The notes: a model not told the origin generated them from the sequence alone. Positions 10,395 through 21,554 are shown, counted from the first letter of the stretch. The stretch: DNA of 64,000 nt from Ailurus styani (GCA_002007465.1 LNAC01000375.1:970831-1034830); one strand, 5' to 3'. A program made the numbers and translations.

Positions 10395-11789
10395 GAAAAC
10401 AAATACCTTTATAGCTTGAACTTTTAAACTCCTGGCAAAATTTTAGAAAATTAGGAGGATGTAGTTGAAAAGAGTAACTAAACAACTTAATTTCCCCTTT
10501 CCTTTTATGGGTTTAGTATATATCCTTTCTTTCAAGATGGGATCAAAGATTGCACTTTCTTAGCTGAGCATCATCATCTAAAGGAAGTTGTCCTTGAACT
10601 CTCAAGTGCGGCTGTTTCCAACCACAACTCTACCACAAGAACCTGTCCTGCAATCTTTTAAAATCATCATTTTTTTTTATGTTCACTAACTAAACTTTAA
10701 TGTTATGAAACATGGAGCCTCAATAAACATGGAACTAAATTTTCATTTATATGCATTCTAAAATACGGTTAGCTATCTCCTCCTGATCTATAAGAAAAAA
10801 CATATTTTTGCTCAACAAGAATTCTGCAATGAACAAACAAGTTAAATGAAAGAATATGAGAATTGTCTTCATTCTTTACATGCAGAAGAATAGGGCAAGA
10901 AGCAAGGCCTTAGGGGCTCCATCTGGTCAATCCTTTTCATTTTAATGGGGTACTATCAGGAATCATTAGGGGATTTCTCCTCTTGGTGATTATAAAATCA
11001 TTCCCTTAACTACCATTCTTTATTTTTTTTTTATCCAAGAGTACAGAATTCTTGTGGCTTTCTCTTTAGAGAAAGTTTCTGACAGACCTAAGATTTATTT
11101 TTCTCTTTGGCTTCGATGTCAGAGTAGATTTTCTCATCTAGTATGTAGTATTTGAAAGTTATGGGAGCTCCAGGACAGAGAACTGCATGACTTCCTTTCG
11201 AAAACCCCATTGTCACCATTACTTCCCTCTCTAAACTGTCGATTCATTCATTTGTTCATTCATGAATTCATTTTTCCAGAATTGCTCTACGACTCTTTCA
11301 TTTTTTAAATAAGTAAAAATGAAAACAATCTTATGTCAAAGTTTAAATGATTACTAATAATGTTTATTAGAGGAATATAGCTAATAGAGCAATGTAGATT
11401 GCAAATCTTCTAGATCATTTATGTAGGTTAAATTCAGACCTCTTGTAGTCTTGCCCAGATGGTCTACACTTGTTATATATATAACTAAACCACAATGGGG
11501 AAAAGTTATTGAGTTTGTCCTTCATTTGAAGAGTTTGTAATTGTAGAGTTTTATCCGGCTATACTATGTATTTCATTTTGACTTTTAAATAAATATATAC
11601 AAATTTAAAGTTATAAAAGATCGAACTTATTTTTTATTAAAACTTGACTATATTTACCCATAGTGTCTTGAAATTACGAAACCCATCCAGAGAACTTGAA
11701 AAAATAGACCTCTACCTCTTTCTATGTTTTATAAGACTAAAGGTCCATTTTTAAATTTTTTTTCAGTTTTCAGGTAATTTTAATTTCAC
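10395..11789. other. Unique sequence
   Basis: About 1.4 kb with no repeat family that I can name. A TTCATTC-rich patch lies at 11242-11270. Confidence 0.4.
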
Positions 11790-12080
11790 ATTGCAGTTGT
11801 GAGAAATAATACTAGAGATTCAGATATCCTGGATGCCTGTCTCTCCAATAGTAACATCTTGCATAACTATGGTACAATATCATAACTAGGAAATGGACAT
11901 TAATGCAATTCGTCAAATTTACTCAGATTTCACCAATCTTACATGCAGTCATTTGAGTATGTTTATGTGCATTTTGTACACATATAATTCTATGCAACTT
12001 CTATGTAGTTTTATCACATGTATAGAGTCACACGAACAGTACTACAGTCAAGATGTAGAATATTTCCAACATAAAGATTC
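11790..12080 (-). mobile_element. Old L1M 3' sequence (left part)
   Basis: Motifs CATCTTGCATAACTATGGTAC, AATATCATAACTAGGAAATGG, GACATTAATGCAATTCGTCA, TCACATGTATAGAGTCACACG and CTACAGTCAAGATGTAGAAT match the antisense 3' region of old mammalian L1 elements. The younger L1 at 12098-12538 splits it; the right-hand remainder begins at 12555. Confidence 0.65.
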
Positions 12081-12097
12081 CTCATTCACCCTTTTTT

Positions 12098-12538
12098 TTT
12101 TCCTCCTGCTCTTTTTTTATTTTTTATTTTATTTTATTTTATTTTTATTTTTATTATTTGCCCAAGGGGTACAGGTCTGTGAATCATCAGGCTTACATCT
12201 TTCACAGCATTCACCAAAGCACAAACCCTCCCCAATGTCCATAACCCATCCACCCTATCCCTACCCTCCCACCCCCCAGTAACCCTCAGTTTGTTTTATG
12301 AGATTAGAAGTCTCTTATGGTTTGTCTCCTTCCCCATCCCATCTTGTTTCATTATTTTTCCCTCCCTACNNNNNNNNNNNNNNNNNNNNNNNNNNNNNNN
12401 NNNNNNNNNNNNNNNNNNNNNNNNNNNNNNNNNNNNNNNNNNNNNNNNNNNNNNNNNNNNNNCCCCACAACCCCCCACCCTGCCCCTCAAGTTCCTCATA
12501 TCAGAGAGATCGTATGATAATTGTCTTTCTCTGATTGA
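12098..12538 (-). mobile_element. Carnivore L1 3' UTR, 5'-truncated
   Basis: Antisense: poly-T/TTTTA tail, then GGGGTACAGGTCTGTGAATC, ACAAACCCTCCCCAATGTCC, the C-rich (CCACCCCCCAGTAACCCTC) stretch, CTTATGGTTTGTCTCC and TGATAATTGTCTTTCTCTGA. A duplication CTCATTCACCCTTTTT lies at 12081 and 12539, so the insertion is short, 5'-truncated and nested in the old L1M sequence. The assembly gap lies inside it. Confidence 0.93.
12370..12462. other. Assembly gap (93 N)
   Basis: 93 undetermined bases inside the C-rich part of a young L1 3' UTR. The surrounding C-run and poly-pyrimidine content is a likely cause of the failure to close it. True length is unknown. Confidence 0.98.
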
Positions 12539-12554
12539 CTCATTCACCCTTTTT

Positions 12555-12620
12555 CTTTTTTTTTAGCCTCAACCACCTATCCCCTGCCTCTTTCCTAGCC
12601 TGAAGGTCCAGTTTTAAAAC
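12555..12620 (-). mobile_element. Old L1M 3' sequence (right part)
   Basis: TTTTTTTTAGCCTCAACCACC and CCTATCCCCTGCCTC continue the element interrupted at 12080. The fragment is short and diverged. Confidence 0.45.
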
Positions 12621-13049
12621 TTTGATTCTAAATTCTCCTGCATCTCTTTATTTTTTTTTAAATCAAAATGTCATGTTTATATTTGTGGAAAAGGGGGGAA
12701 ATGTTATATTGTTTCCCCTATTTATCCAATTTAGGCTCTTCGTTCTTATCCACAATTGTCTTGATGAATGCCTGGAATTTACAATTCACAGTTCATTTAA
12801 TTAGACTGAAGGTTTGGATATAGAATTAGGAATAAGGACATATTCTATATAGGGAAAGAATGTGCAGGAGTGGTGAGAATACATAATAATAACCAAAATG
12901 CTTTGAGTTGACACCAGCTTGGGGAAATCTGCATTTCTTCTATCAATCCCCAAAATGGGAGAAAAGAAGAAATGCTGATTGCCAGGTTAGAAACTATCCT
13001 AAGAAAGTCAAGGAAAAGTTGAAAGGCCTCAATAAAATAAGTACTCATA
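12621..13049. other. Unique sequence
   Basis: Nothing recognised. Several short minus-strand open frames begin here but run into the following degraded region. Confidence 0.35.
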
Positions 13050-13330
13050 CACATTTCTGATGGTAATATATGTGAGTTTAACTACTTTGGAAAGTACTTT
13101 GTACATAGTAAAGCAGTAAAATTTGGTCTGGTATTGCCAACTCTGAAAATATATTTTGAGAAAATGATCTTTAGATGTTGGTTTTCTTCTTGTCATTTCT
13201 AAACTCATAATATCACACAAGGAAACTAACAGACCAACAGTCAAATAGATAAATTGTGGAATATGTATTTGAAATAATTGTATTTTAACAAATAAAGAAA
13301 CTTTATATTGAATGTTTAATAACATCAAAG
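13050..13330 (+). mobile_element. Possible old L1M ORF2 fragment
   Basis: ACACATTTCTGATGGTAATA followed by AACTACTTTGGAAAGTACTTT resembles the L1 ORF2 3' block (catacattgctggtgggaat... ccactttggaaaacag), and AAATAGATAAATTGTGGAATA resembles the next block. Heavily diverged, so tentative. Confidence 0.35.
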
Positions 13331-13732
13331 TGTTTAATTTATCATGTTGTATGAACATATTAGTATTTAAATTGTTTTAGTTTATCAAAATGTGCACACA
13401 GAGTGTGGCAGAAATACATAATTATGTTGGAAGTTTATGTTTGAGTGATATTGATCCTCTTTTCCAGAATTCCTTTGAAAAGTCTATGATATTTTCCTTT
13501 TTGTTTTTTATTCAGAAGAGATGAATGAATACTAAAAAAGTATGCTGAAATATTTATAAGAAATAAAAAAACAATAAAAAAATATGTAGTCTGCTATCTG
13601 TGACTTTCCTCTTACCATCGGTGTCCCATTCCACAGAAGCAACCATTTAACTAATATATATGTCTTCTGGTATTGTCCTAGATATTTATTTCTACCAAAA
13701 CTGTGCACAAATTGTTCCACTTTAGCTATTTT

Positions 13733-13930
13733 TTTTTAAAGATTTTATTTATTTATTTGACACAGAGAGAGAGATCACAAGTAGGCAGAGAGGCAGGCAG
13801 AGAGACAAGGAGAGGAGGAAGCAGGCTCCCCGCTGAGCAGAGAGCCCGATGCGGGCCTCGATCCCAGGACGCTGAGATCACGACCTGAGCCGAAAGCAGA
13901 GGCTTTAACCCACTGAGCCACCCAGGCGCC
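13733..13930 (-). mobile_element. CAN-SINE, young subfamily
   Basis: Antisense, full length: TTAAAGATTTTATTTATTTA tail, ATCACAAGTAGGCAGAGAGG, GCTGAGCAGAGAGCCCGATG, TGAGATCACGACCTGAGCCG and the GGCGCC head. Duplication CCACTTTAGCTATTTT at 13717 and 13931. Confidence 0.97.
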
Positions 13931-13946
13931 CCACTTTAGCTATTTT

Positions 13947-14559
13947 AGATTGACTTTCAATTACAGCACATGAAAATGTTTATTTCCCTACATCACTCTG
14001 CCTACCTTCCAAACATACTCCCAAAATAGTTCAATCACAATTTCTCGGCCTAGCGCTTGTATATTTTTTGTAAATATTGTATAGTATATATGTCTATGAA
14101 TAATTTCTTGTTGAAAATCCAAGAAGTTTCTGTGATTAAATTCCTTTTGTTGTGCAACTTTCTATTATCCTTGACACTGACAGTGTTCTTTTTTGTGTAC
14201 TTAGTTTTCTTTAAATCCCTTATTAAGCTATCTCTGTCTAATGATATTGCAAAATCTACCATTATATCTAATTTCATTCATCCAAAGCTATTTAGGAAGT
14301 TTGTCCATTATGTTTGCTCTTTTCTGAAGCCCTGGACCCCTACATGTGTTTGTTGCAATTTGGAATGTTCTTCACAACGTTGCTGTTTGGCTGTCATCTG
14401 GGCCTTCCCTTGCTTTTACTCTGGAAATCGATCTGGTAATTTTTTTTCAACTTTAACTTCTAACACTTTTATTGATTTTTTTTAACTTTAGCATTTAAAT
14501 AATGTACTTTAAATATTGTTTGTGTGTGTCCACGCATATGCCTCGTGTTTTCTCTGCCA
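13947..14559. other. AT-rich sequence, unassigned
   Basis: Contains a 142-codon plus-strand open frame (14057-14485) rich in Phe, Leu and Ser, which is what T-rich DNA encodes by chance. No domain, no codon signature and no splice context that I can defend. Confidence 0.4.
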
Positions 14560-14730
14560 TGTAACATCCTGCTCTGGTTTTCCTATTCTTATAGAACTCC
14601 TCTGGAGTGTTCTTCTGCTGGGTGCATTTTCTCTGCTTCCTCCAAGTTCTTTTAATTCTCTTTGTTTGGGCTCTTTGCCTTTCATGTTGGAAAATCTCTG
14701 CAAGATGATCCTCTGTATGCATTATATTTG
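14560..14730. repeat. Possible ancient dispersed repeat
   Basis: The phrases GTGTTCTTCTGCTGGGTGC, TCTGCTTCCTCCAAGTTC and CTTTGCCTTTCATGTTGGA feel like a sequence found elsewhere in mammalian genomes, but I cannot name the family. Confidence 0.25.
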
Positions 14731-14799
14731 AATGAAGCCCTGAAGAGTTGATTGGAATATCTTTTGGAAGGCTCTTCTCAGCCAACCCTCACCTGTCGG

Positions 14800-15120
14800 A
14801 GACTAGAGACACCATAAACCTGATCGTTTGTTTATATTACTAGGCCAAGTCAGCAAAATTATTTCAAAATAAAGTTGAGTGATTGTTCCCGCCTCCTTCC
14901 CCCCCCTCCCCGAGAGATCAACTTTAGTAGTTGGCATAATCTTAATCTAAAATTAAATTTGTCGTTTCAATTTCTAAAGCAATGTGAATGGGTTTTATTA
15001 GTTTCTGGGTTTTCCTGTGGAATCTTGAATAGTTGGAAGCCCTCAGGTTTACATTCAGAAGGAACTGTGAATTCAGAAAAATCGTGGTCTTTTTTCTGGG
15101 GCAAGTAATCTCTAGACCAT
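14800..15120. other. Unassigned sequence
   Basis: Moderate GC with a C-run at 14889-14908. No recognised feature. Confidence 0.35.
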
Positions 15121-15158
15121 TTGTTTGTTTGTTTGTTTGTTTGTTTGTTTGTTTGTTT
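15121..15158. repeat. (TTTG)n microsatellite
   Basis: About nine tandem TTTG units, uninterrupted. Confidence 0.95.
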
Positions 15159-15620
15159 TCCACAGAATGATGCCATAGTATTTTCCTGGGGTATAAGTGC
15201 CTGACTCGTAGAGTTCTGGGACTAAGTCAGGCACACTGAGAGTGTGAGGGTATTTTCATTTGGAATATGATTCTAGTCCTTCTCTGTGACAGGATTCCTG
15301 AGAGAAATGCTTGTTTCCTTTAGAAATGGATAGAATTAGTCTTTAGACAGATGCTCATATAATCCCCCTGTTTTTCAGCCCTTTCTTCCTTCCCCTACCA
15401 TACCCGCCTTTTGTTTCATGTCTTTCTGACTTCTAAGACCATGAAAACCTAGTTACATAAATTTTATTAATCTACTATCTCAGGATATTTTCTTCTGTAT
15501 AGACCAACTTTACCCTCCTCATTTCTAAAAATCATCTATTTCAATTTTTTTTAGTCGTGAGAAGCACAGTAAGATAGGCTTAAATGTATCTCCTAGTCTC
15601 ATCAAAGTTGCTGTTTGTGT
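15159..15620. other. Unique sequence
   Basis: GTGCCTGACTCG (15198) and AAGTCAGGCACACTG (15224) form a short imperfect inverted pair. Nothing else recognised. Confidence 0.35.
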
Positions 15621-15637
15621 TTCTTTTCCTCTGTTTT

Positions 15638-15835
15638 TTTTTTTTTTTTAAAGATTTTATTTATTCATTTGACACAGAGAGAGAGATCACAAGTAGGCAG
15701 AGAGGCAGACAGAGAGAGGAAGAAGCAGGCTCCCTGCTGAGCAGAGAGCCCGATGCGGGCCTCGATCCCATGACCCTGGGATCATGACCTGAGCCGAAGG
15801 CAGCGGCTTTAAACCACTGAGCCACCCAGGCGCCC
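15638..15835 (-). mobile_element. CAN-SINE, young subfamily (left arm of inverted pair)
   Basis: Antisense, full length, GGCGCCC head at the right. Duplication TTCTTTTCCTCTGTTTTT at about 15621 and TCTTTTCCTCTGTTTTT at 15836. Its head faces the head of the next SINE across 43 bp. Confidence 0.97.
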
Positions 15836-15878
15836 TCTTTTCCTCTGTTTTTAAGGTGACTTTTAAAAGAAAGGTAGT

Positions 15879-16078
15879 GGGCGCCTGGGTGGCTCAGTGG
15901 GTTAAAGCCTCTGCTTTCGGCTCAGGTCATGATCTCAGCGTCCTGGGATCAAGGCCTGCATCAGGCTCTCTGCTCAGCGGGGAGCCTGCTTCCTCCTCTC
16001 CCTGTCTCTCTGCCTGCCTCTCTGCCTACTTGTAATCTCTCTCTCTGTGTCAAATAAATAAAAAATAAATAAATAAAT
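15879..16078 (+). mobile_element. CAN-SINE, young subfamily (right arm of inverted pair)
   Basis: Sense, full length: GGGCGCCTGGGTGGCTCAG head, GGCTCAGGTCATGATCTCAG, TGCCTACTTGTAATCTCTC, AATAAATA-rich tail. Perfect 14-bp duplication AAAAGAAAGGTAGT (15865-15878, 16079-16092). Confidence 0.98.
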
Positions 16079-16176
16079 AAAAGAAAGGTAGTATAATGCC
16101 TTTATCTCACCATCTTAATACAGGAAAGTTGTGTTGCTTTTAAGTTACTTGAAAGCTTTAGAGAAATTGTTAGACT

Positions 16177-16370
16177 TGGGCGCCTGGGTGTGGCTCAGTC
16201 GGTTAAGCCGCTGCCTTTGGCTCAGGTCATGATCCCGGGGTCCTGGGATCGAGTCCCTCTTCAAGCTCCCTGCCCAGTGGAGAGCCTGCTTCTCCCTCTC
16301 CCTCTGCCTGTCGCTCTGCCTACTTGTGTTCTCTCTCTCTGTCAAATAAATAAAATCTTTAAAAAGAAAA
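16177..16370 (+). mobile_element. CAN-SINE
   Basis: Sense copy with head TGGGCGCCTGGGTGTGGCTCAG (an extra TG), box-B-like GGGATCGAGTCCC and tail TCAAATAAATAAAATCTTT. Perfect 13-bp duplication AAATTGTTAGACT (16164-16176, 16371-16383). Third SINE within 750 bp. Confidence 0.98.
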
Positions 16371-16411
16371 AAATTGTTAGACTGAAAAGACAATATGTAG
16401 GAGAGGCTAAA

Positions 16412-16550
16412 TGGATGATGTACATTAAGGGAAGCACTTGTAATGAGCGTGGGGTGTTACGTGTAAGTGATGAATCATTAAATTCTACTACTGAAACCAG
16501 TATTACACTATATGTTAACTAGAATTTAAATAAAAACTTGAAAAAGAAAA
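16412..16550 (+). mobile_element. Carnivore L1 3' end, 5'-truncated
   Basis: Sense 3' UTR terminus: AAGTGATGAATCATTAAATTC, CTGAAACCAGTATTACACTA, TATGTTAACTAGAATTTAAA then TAAAAACTTGAAAAAG as the poly(A) start. The same order is seen in the longer L1 ending at 46599. The left limit is approximate. Confidence 0.88.
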
Positions 16551-16721
16551 AATATATATAGGAAAGTTTAGGTGATTGGAATAATCAAAACTGTTTCTTC
16601 CAAGAGTGGAGAATGGTAAGAAATAATGTCTCAGGCTGAAAGAATTGAGGAAAGGAACCAAGAATGATGTTCAGCCTCATACAAAAAACAAAGTTCAAAG
16701 GAAAAAAAAAAACAACAAAAC

Positions 16722-16762
<41 letters not shown>
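16722..16762. repeat. (AAT)n microsatellite
   Basis: About 13 tandem AAT/ATA units following a poly-A and AACAAC run. Its translation on the minus strand is a poly-Tyr artefact. Confidence 0.95.
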
Positions 16763-16958
16763 GATTGGAGGGCAAAGTGATTTAAGAAAAGGAAAGTTTT
16801 TGCATTTGATTTTGACATTGGGATTTCAAATCATAAAGATTTCAGGAAGAATTTTCTGATCATTGAAGTGTGAAAGAAAAATATATATGAATACATACAT
16901 GCACACATACGTTCATAAGCGCAAAAACACACGTTTTATGTTTAAGGTAAAGTGACAA

Positions 16959-17399
16959 TGATGGGTCATTTCATGCATCAAGTTGATTAGGCCATTGTAT
17001 CCAGTTTTTGGTGAAACACCAGTCTAGATGTTTCTGTGATGGTTTTTTATTGTTTTGTTTTGTTTTGGTTTTTTTGAGATGTGATTAACATTTAACTTAG
17101 TAGACTTTGATAAGCAGGTTACTCTCCATAACGTGTATGGGCCTCATCTGATCAGTTGAAGGCCTTAAGAGAAAAGGCTGAAATCTTTAGAGAAAGAAGA
17201 AATTCTGCCAGCACACTGCTTTTGGACTCCAATTGCAACAACAACTCTTCCCTGGGTCTCCAGCCTACCCTATAGATTTTGGATTTGGCAATCCACACAG
17301 TTGTGTAAGCCAAAATAAAATAAGTCTTTCTCTTAATATATATACATATATATACACCTTTGATTGGTTCTGTTTCTCTGGGGAACCTTAATTAATACA
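16959..17399 (+). mobile_element. Ancient LTR-like repeat, family A, sense copy
   Basis: Motifs in order: ATCAAGTTGATTAGGCCATT, AAACACCAGTCTAGATGTTTC, GATGTGATTAACATTTAACTT, GGGCCTCATCTGATCAGTTG, GAAGGCCTTAAGAGAAAAGG, GCCAAAATAAAATAAGTCTTT, and the end GGTTCTGTTTCTCTGGGGAA..TAATACA. The reverse complement of the same set occurs at 29047-29403, so it is a dispersed family. It ends in CA and has an AATAAA-like signal, which suggests an LTR; I cannot name the subfamily. It contains a (TA)n near 17336-17356. Confidence 0.6.
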
Positions 17400-17897
17400 G
17401 TAACCACTGTGCTTTTCATCAGAGGTCTCAAACATTTTTCACTACGGTAGGAAAAGTTAGGATCTCTACAGAAATCAGTGCCTGTACAACTCCAGATCCA
17501 AATATGGCTCTGGCATAAGTTTCCAGAAATAGGGACTGCTCCATCTTTCCCTACAGATCCCTAAGCCCAGTGGGCAGCACAGACTAACAAAAAGATATTT
17601 AGTGTGGTTTCTGTGCATTGACAAAATGCCCAGCTGCCTCTTGCTTTTACAGCAGTCGCCTGGAGTGGACTTCCACCTTGTAGTAATGCAACGGAGTTTA
17701 ATCAAAAGGGATATAGGGGTGAGAGGGAAGGCGAAGCATGTGTATGTTGTGGTCAGAAATGAGACAAATGCTTCTCTACCACTCACTGCCTGTTATGGAC
17801 TGCTCTCAGATACAATAATAATTCATGAGTCCACTATGAAGATGGTCCATGAAACTGAGCAATTAACTGAGCTTGTTTGGAAACTATGGATAGCTTA
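17400..17897. other. Unassigned 0.5-kb block with open frames on both strands
   Basis: A 98-codon plus frame (17602-17898) and a 103-codon minus frame (17475-17786) overlap in a block of moderate GC. I recognise no domain in either. They could be remnants of an old retroelement or chance frames; the overlap argues against both being real. Confidence 0.35.
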
Positions 17898-17912
17898 GAA
17901 AAATATCCCCTT

Positions 17913-18062
17913 GGGGTGCCTGGGTGCCTCAGTCAGTTAAACACCTGCCTTCAGCTCAGGTCATGATCCCAGGGTCCTGGGATCAAGTCCTGTATCAGGC
18001 TCCCTGCTGCCTCTCTCTCTCTCGTCAAATAAATAAATAAAATCTTTAAAAAAATAGAAAAA
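17913..18062 (+). mobile_element. CAN-SINE, internally deleted
   Basis: Sense copy: GGGGTGCCTGGGTGCCTCAG head, TCATGATCCCAGGGTCCTGG, then a jump from GGCTCCCTGCTG to CCTCTCTCTCTCTCG, losing the GGGGAGCCTGCTTC part and most of the CT-rich body. Imperfect duplication GAAAAA(TA/CT)TCCCCTT at 17898 and 18063. Confidence 0.93.
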
Positions 18063-18297
18063 GAAAAACTTCCCCTTGTATTTTATTCTCCTTCCTTCCT
18101 AGCTTTACATTCCTTTTATCCCTTACTCTTGCCTTCTTGGGACTGTACTACTCAATTAACTGCCAGCATGTATACTTTTGCCTCATATCTATTTATTTTA
18201 TATGGGACTCAAGCTAAGATAGAACCCCTGGGAAATGTATAATATTTTGTCTAGGTAAACTCACAATTCTATTCTTTAGTAAGAAATGAAGATGTAG

Positions 18298-18470
18298 GGC
18301 GCCTGGATGGCTCAGTGGGTTAAAGCCTCTGCTTTCGGCTCAGGTCATGATCTCAGGGTCCTGGGATCGAGGCCNGGGGAGCCTGCTTCCCCCCCGCCTC
18401 TCTGCCTGCCTCTCTGCCTCCTTGTGATCTCTCTCCCTCTGTGAAATAAATAAATAAAATCTTAAAAAAA
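18298..18470 (+). mobile_element. CAN-SINE, young subfamily, with an N at a deletion
   Basis: Sense copy; head GGGCGCCTGGATGGCTCAG and tail AAATAAATAAAATCTT. At 18375 a single N follows GATCGAGGCC and is followed by GGGGAGCCTGCTTCC; about 20-25 bp present in sister copies (CGCATCGGGCTCTCTGCTCA) are absent there. The lone N suggests an assembly or polishing artefact. Confidence 0.95.
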
Positions 18471-18479
18471 AAAGAAAAG

Positions 18480-21400
18480 AAAGATGTATCTGTGCTTCAT
18501 CTGAGATAAATATTATAAATAGTAAAATGTATAAATGTCAATTATAGCAGGTTGGTAGTTTCAGTTGAATATAATGACTTTAAGAATAAAATGTGTCATT
18601 TATTATTAGGTAAATACAAATAATAAGGGTGTTTTTTTTAACTATGACTTTTTTAACTGAAAGTATCAATTAATATGTATATCTTGGCAATGCATCTTTA
18701 AAGGTAATAAAATATGCAGTTATGGAAGAACAGATCAATTTCAAAGGGTTTCTCCTGCATGTTTTTCTTATATTTTGATATTTGAGCTCAGAGTTAAACA
18801 TAAAGATGGAATTCAAATTCCACAATCTCATTCTCCAGGAAAAAAAAAAAGAAAGCAGGACTCTGTGAGTATACATTGCTTTTGTTGTCTATAATGCTCA
18901 TAACTATTTAATTTGTTATCACTCACTATACTAGAAAACAATTACCTTTTTTCCACATATTAGTGATAATTCCAAGAATAATACATTTATCCTGGGAATC
19001 GAATAATTCTAACTTTTAAATCCATACTTATGAAAAGATTTATAAGTGTTACTTACCTTGACATACAAATATGTGAAGAAATAAATTTTGATTTTGGTGA
19101 GAAAAGTCAGTTTCAGAATTAAATCTCTGATAATATATATTATGGGTACCAATACTAGCTCACATCCTTAGCTCCCTAATCTTACTATCTCTATCCATGC
19201 ATAATGCTTTACTGAATAATTTTGAGTATTTTTATTTTTATAAACTAAGTCTACTTTCTAGAACCACTTTTTTCCCACTTTTAACCAAAATTGAAGTTTC
19301 CCCATTTAGTCCCTCTGTTCAACATAGCTAAGTTCTATGTACATTACCTAAAGTGTCTCAATTTTAAATTGTGCTTGCTGAGCAAACAGGCTATCAGTGA
19401 GTAAGTGTGCCCTTCTTCTGGGACTTAATCCACCTGGGTGGTGAGATTAAAAATAAATATATGAAATCAAAATATCTCAATAATTCAATATTTCAATTTA
19501 ATTTCAATCTGTGAAACATTTTATTCTAACATGATTATGCATCTGCATTGAATCTACAACACAATATATTATTCTATGGAATGCATGTTTGTTATGAAAA
19601 GGTCATTTTATATTACATATAATTAGCAACCATTCTTCCAATTGCTCACTATCTTTTATATAATTCTTCTTTCCTTTTATTATTCCTCCAAACCATATAC
19701 TAACTTAATAGGATCCTTTTTGTTTAATAAAGCAATTATTTCCAAAGATTTTACTGAAAACATATTTAAAGATATTGTTTTTTGAGGTTACAGAAAGACA
19801 AATATGATGCAAAATATAAAAAGGAAAAATTCATAGAGATATAACTGTACACATAAATGTGTTGATAATTTAGTTTATGATTAGACAAATTTTCCAAATT
19901 ATAAAGAATGTCAACTCCCTAATTCTAGGGATCATTTGTATCATGTTACTTTGTATCTTATAATAAAATACTCCATTATTTTACCCTTATTTTTTTCGGA
20001 TCTCTTATCACTGTTTTAAAATATATTGTATTTCACCTCTTTAATTATTACTTGCTTTTCCGGTTCTTCCTGAGTTCCACAAAAGGAATTAATCTTTATT
20101 CTCCAGTGTGTCACCTACCCCTACAATAAAGTCTAGACTTAGTCAGCATTTGATATTTGATAAATGAGTATTATAAAATTGGAAAAATGGGGAAAATATT
20201 CAAATAGTTTAATTATCGAAAACTCACAACTTCTGAAAATTATTATATTGCAATATATCAGAGGCTAGTAAGTTTAGAATAGAAATTATATATTAACTTA
20301 ACTTTTTTAATATGAAATCTGCAAACATGCCATATTCATTATGTTACAACTACTAGAGAAAAAGACACCTGCTGGGTTCACAGAGCTAAATTATATTCAT
20401 AAATGAAATCAGAATGAATTTTGTTAATGTAAAGCAAGCATGGTTATGTCACTAGGGATAAGAAGATCACATTCTTACAATGTCTAGCAGCTACCTGCTG
20501 TGCGTACTAAAGTTATAATGTATGACCTCCTGAGTCTTAGTTTCTTTAAGAATTAGATTGAAACTCCCATTTTGCCAAACATGGGATTAGGAGACTACAA
20601 TATACAGATGTAATAATATGTTAGAAAGATAGGAAAGGCTACACAAAATATATTTGAAAGTTTTCATCTTAAAATGAGCTAAAAAGTGTTTTATTCAAAT
20701 ATGCAAAAACAGAATTTGAAATCACTCTGAAATTTTAAGTTTAATAGAAACAATATTAGTAGATCAGAGGTAGGAGGAGACTGAAAATATTTCCTTTTAA
20801 TGGCAACTCTTTACAGTATTATTTTGTGGCTGGACTTGGTACTATCTCTCCAATTTCTCCTTAACTTCATTGGAGAAATTAGAGAGCATCTTTATCAATC
20901 AAGGCACAATAGATACTAAAAACAAAAACAAATACAAAAACTAAAAGGGACATATAAAACAATGTTGTTAATACTAAGATTTTTTTAGACTTTTTCTACT
21001 TACTAACAGTTTAATCATTTATCAGATCATGTGTTTAGAATCATTTTGTAAATTGATGCCCAAGCCCATTGTTCTTTAGAATTATAGTGATTTTTCTACT
21101 GATGTAAATACACTCCAAACAAATATTTTTTGAAATTCTGAAAAACAATGAAACTGACATAGACAAGTTTCCTAAATCACTTTTCTTTTTCCTCTTCTTC
21201 CATTATATGACTTTTATATTGATTATAAGTCATCTTATAAAGTTATATTGACTTAATGTCAATATAAGACATACATATAAGACATATCCCATTCATTTTC
21301 TTATAATGTGTATGATGTCGTTAGGCAAGGTCTTGTTGCTTATATTCTAGATCTTGAACTTCTATGATTCTCTAAATCTGTACCTAAAACTTTCCAAACA

Positions 21401-21554
21401 TCTAATCAAACTAAAAAATATGTAAACCGCTGTAACTCTTTAGTAACTCTTTTTATAGTTTTTATTTGTTTATTTAAACTAAGACTTACTTATATGTAAT
21501 TATGTGTTCAGACATTATTCTAAACAAATTGTCAGTTAATATACATAACAAGTC
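18480..21554. other. Unique AT-rich sequence, 3.1 kb
   Basis: The longest stretch with no repeat that I can name and no open frame above about 70 codons. Near-palindromic AT runs occur (for example CTTATATTGATTATAAGTCATC at 21205-21240). A gene, structured RNA or conserved element cannot be supported from sequence alone. Confidence 0.5.

Noticed and set aside
11893..12566. Open frames around the assembly gap
   Set aside because: They read through N bases and L1 3' UTR/poly-pyrimidine sequence.
14057..14485. 142-codon plus-strand open frame as a membrane protein
   Set aside because: Its Phe/Leu/Ser/Ile richness is what T-rich DNA yields by chance. There is no signal-peptide logic, domain or splice context.
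16585..16818. Poly-tyrosine frame
   Set aside because: It is a translation of the (AAT)n microsatellite.
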